Of a stretch of DNA of 16,297 bases, positions 15,601 to 16,297 are shown one piece after another (within the stretch, counting starts at the first letter, position 1; each line of letters begins with the position of its first letter). The position numbers and the translations under genes were made by a program. Below the pieces are notes generated by a model, which was given only the letters and a program-made list of their open reading frames with translations, made no database searches and was not told the origin of the DNA. This DNA is from Pseudomonadota bacterium (GTDB lineage: Bacteria > Pseudomonadota > Alphaproteobacteria > Azospirillales > Azospirillaceae). The DNA lies in NCBI GenBank assembly GCA_023416195.1, contig JAEZID010000435.1, forward strand, positions 1 through 16,297, read 5' to 3'.

Positions 15601-16297
15601 ATGCGCATCGCCTTCTACGCACCGCTGAAGGCACCCACCCACCCGGTGCCCTCCGGCGACCGCCGCATGGCCCGCCTGCTGATGGCCGCCCTGGAGGCGG
15701 GGGGCCACGAGGTGACCCTGGCCTGCACCCTGCGCAGCTGGGACGACGGCCGCATTCCCGGCCGGGCCGACCGCTTGGCCGCGCTGGGCGCGCGTTGCGC
15801 CGACCGTCTGATCGCGCGCTGGCGCGACGACCCGCCGGACCTCTGGTTCACCTACCACCTCTACCACAAGGCCCCGGACTGGATCGGCCCGGCGGTCAGC
15901 CGGCGCTTCGGCATTCCCTATGTGGTGGCGGAGGCGTCCTTCGCGCCCAAGCAGGCCGCCGGCCCCTTCGCCGCCGGCCACCGCGCGGCCGAGTCGGCGA
16001 TCCGGCAGGCGGCGGCCGTGATCAACCTCGCCGGCCACGACGCGGAGGGCGTGTTGCCCCTGCTCGATTCGTCCGACCGTCTGGTGCGCCTGCGTCCCTT
16101 CGTCGAAACCGGGCGGTTCGCCGTTCCGCGCGACCCCGCCCGTCAAGCTTTGGCCAATCGTTACGGCCTACCAACGACCGTGCCGTGGCTGTTGGCGGTC
16201 GGCATGATGCGCGGCGGCGACAAGGCGCGTTCCTACGCCATCCTGGCCGAGGCGATCCGGCGCCTGTCTCCCTCTCCCGCGAAGCGGGGGAGGGTTG
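15601..16297 (+). CDS. GT4-like glycosyltransferase, N-terminal part (3' end outside window)
   Basis: Open to the end of the window (232 complete codons). It opens MRIAFYAPLKAPTHPVPSGD, a GT-B N-terminal loop, continues through LLMAALEAGGHEVTLACTL, WFTYHLYHKAPDWIG, FGIPYVVAEASFAPKQAAG and INLAGHDAEGVLPLL, and reaches the donor domain start at WLLAVGMMRGGDKARSYAIL. ATG 15601 is chosen over ATG 15583 because the family fold starts at once and a GA-rich GAGGGGGCGGAG precedes it; the earlier ATG has no ribosome binding site. At the point where a VVGDG-type strand would be expected after AEAIRRL, the sequence changes to SPSPAKRGRV, which is the translation of a palindromic repeat (see the repeat entry), so the gene may be altered there. 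It is the fourth gene of the plus-strand glycan operon. Confidence 0.82.
   Translation, partial: MRIAFYAPLKAPTHPVPSGDRRMARLLMAALEAGGHEVTLACTLRSWDDGRIPGRADRLAALGARCADRLIARWRDDPPDLWFTYHLYHKAPDWIGPAVSRRFGIPYVVAEASFAPKQAAGPFAAGHRAAESAIRQAAAVINLAGHDAEGVLPLLDSSDRLVRLRPFVETGRFAVPRDPARQALANRYGLPTTVPWLLAVGMMRGGDKARSYAILAEAIRRLSPSPAKRGRV
16270..16294. repeat. Palindromic GC-rich repeat unit at the window end, inside a glycosyltransferase gene
   Basis: CCCTCTCCCGC (16270-16280) and GCGGGGGAGGG (16284-16294) are inverted copies around GAA, with one mismatch. This CCCTCTCCC/GGGAGAGGG style resembles the dispersed palindromic elements common between genes in high-GC proteobacteria (recognition from memory). 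Here it is in frame with an open reading frame, giving SPSPAKRGR. The window ends at 16297, so the element may be longer. Confidence 0.6.

Noticed and set aside
12958..16146. Very long minus-strand open frame (over 1000 codons) opposite the glycosyltransferase operon
   Set aside because: It lies antisense to well-recognised genes, is rich in Arg, Gly, His and Gln with no family motifs, and is the expected shadow of high-GC coding DNA.
1..16297. CRISPR array, tRNA, rRNA, insertion sequence or integrase
   Set aside because: No regularly spaced direct repeats, no cloverleaf-like sequence and no transposase or integrase motif were seen on either strand.

Overview
This is a very GC-rich stretch, with codon third positions almost always G or C, packed with operons that overlap by ATGA or have gaps of a few bases. 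Gene content and protein style (COG4671-type glycosyltransferases, PAS-GGDEF, a YejF-like fused ABC ATPase) suggest an alphaproteobacterium of the Rhodospirillales, most likely Azospirillum or a close relative. That assignment is inference from style and has no marker gene behind it.

Layout. (1) 2-1291, plus strand: the end of a MurG/COG4671-like glycosyltransferase, then a NodB-like polysaccharide deacetylase. (2) 1292-7733, plus strand: a small bPH-like membrane protein coupled to a complete oligopeptide-type ABC importer (fused double ATPase, large periplasmic binding protein, two permeases), most like the YejABEF/Dpp class. (3) 7734-8076: a 343-base spacer, clearly less GC-rich, whose last ~110 bases fold into consecutive hairpins. 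(4) 8077-8751: a low-GC gene for an Abi-like (Abi_2/AbiF-type) HEPN protein with an Rx4H motif. (5) 8752-11902, minus strand: an unusual ABC exporter-like protein whose nucleotide-binding domain has lost key ATPase residues and carries a ~280-residue insertion, followed by a small cyclic-nucleotide-binding protein. (6) 12056-16297, plus strand, divergent from (5): a COG4671 glycosyltransferase, a GT4 glycosyltransferase, a PAS-GGDEF diguanylate cyclase, and a second GT4-like gene that runs off the window and contains a palindromic repeat at its last visible bases.

How they may work together. Regions 1, 5 and 6 look like parts of an envelope or exopolysaccharide assembly locus: glycosyltransferases, a deacetylase, a membrane ABC-like protein, and two second-messenger proteins (cyclic-nucleotide sensing and c-di-GMP synthesis). 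Region 2 is a nutrient importer. Regions 3 and 4 look like a transferred defence or toxin module, abutting the end of the cyclic-nucleotide gene with no bases between the two stop codons.

The two observations most worth following are the structured RNA candidate just upstream of the HEPN Abi gene, and the ABC protein in which the segment between Q-loop and signature appears three times while Walker A, Q-loop and Walker B residues are lost.
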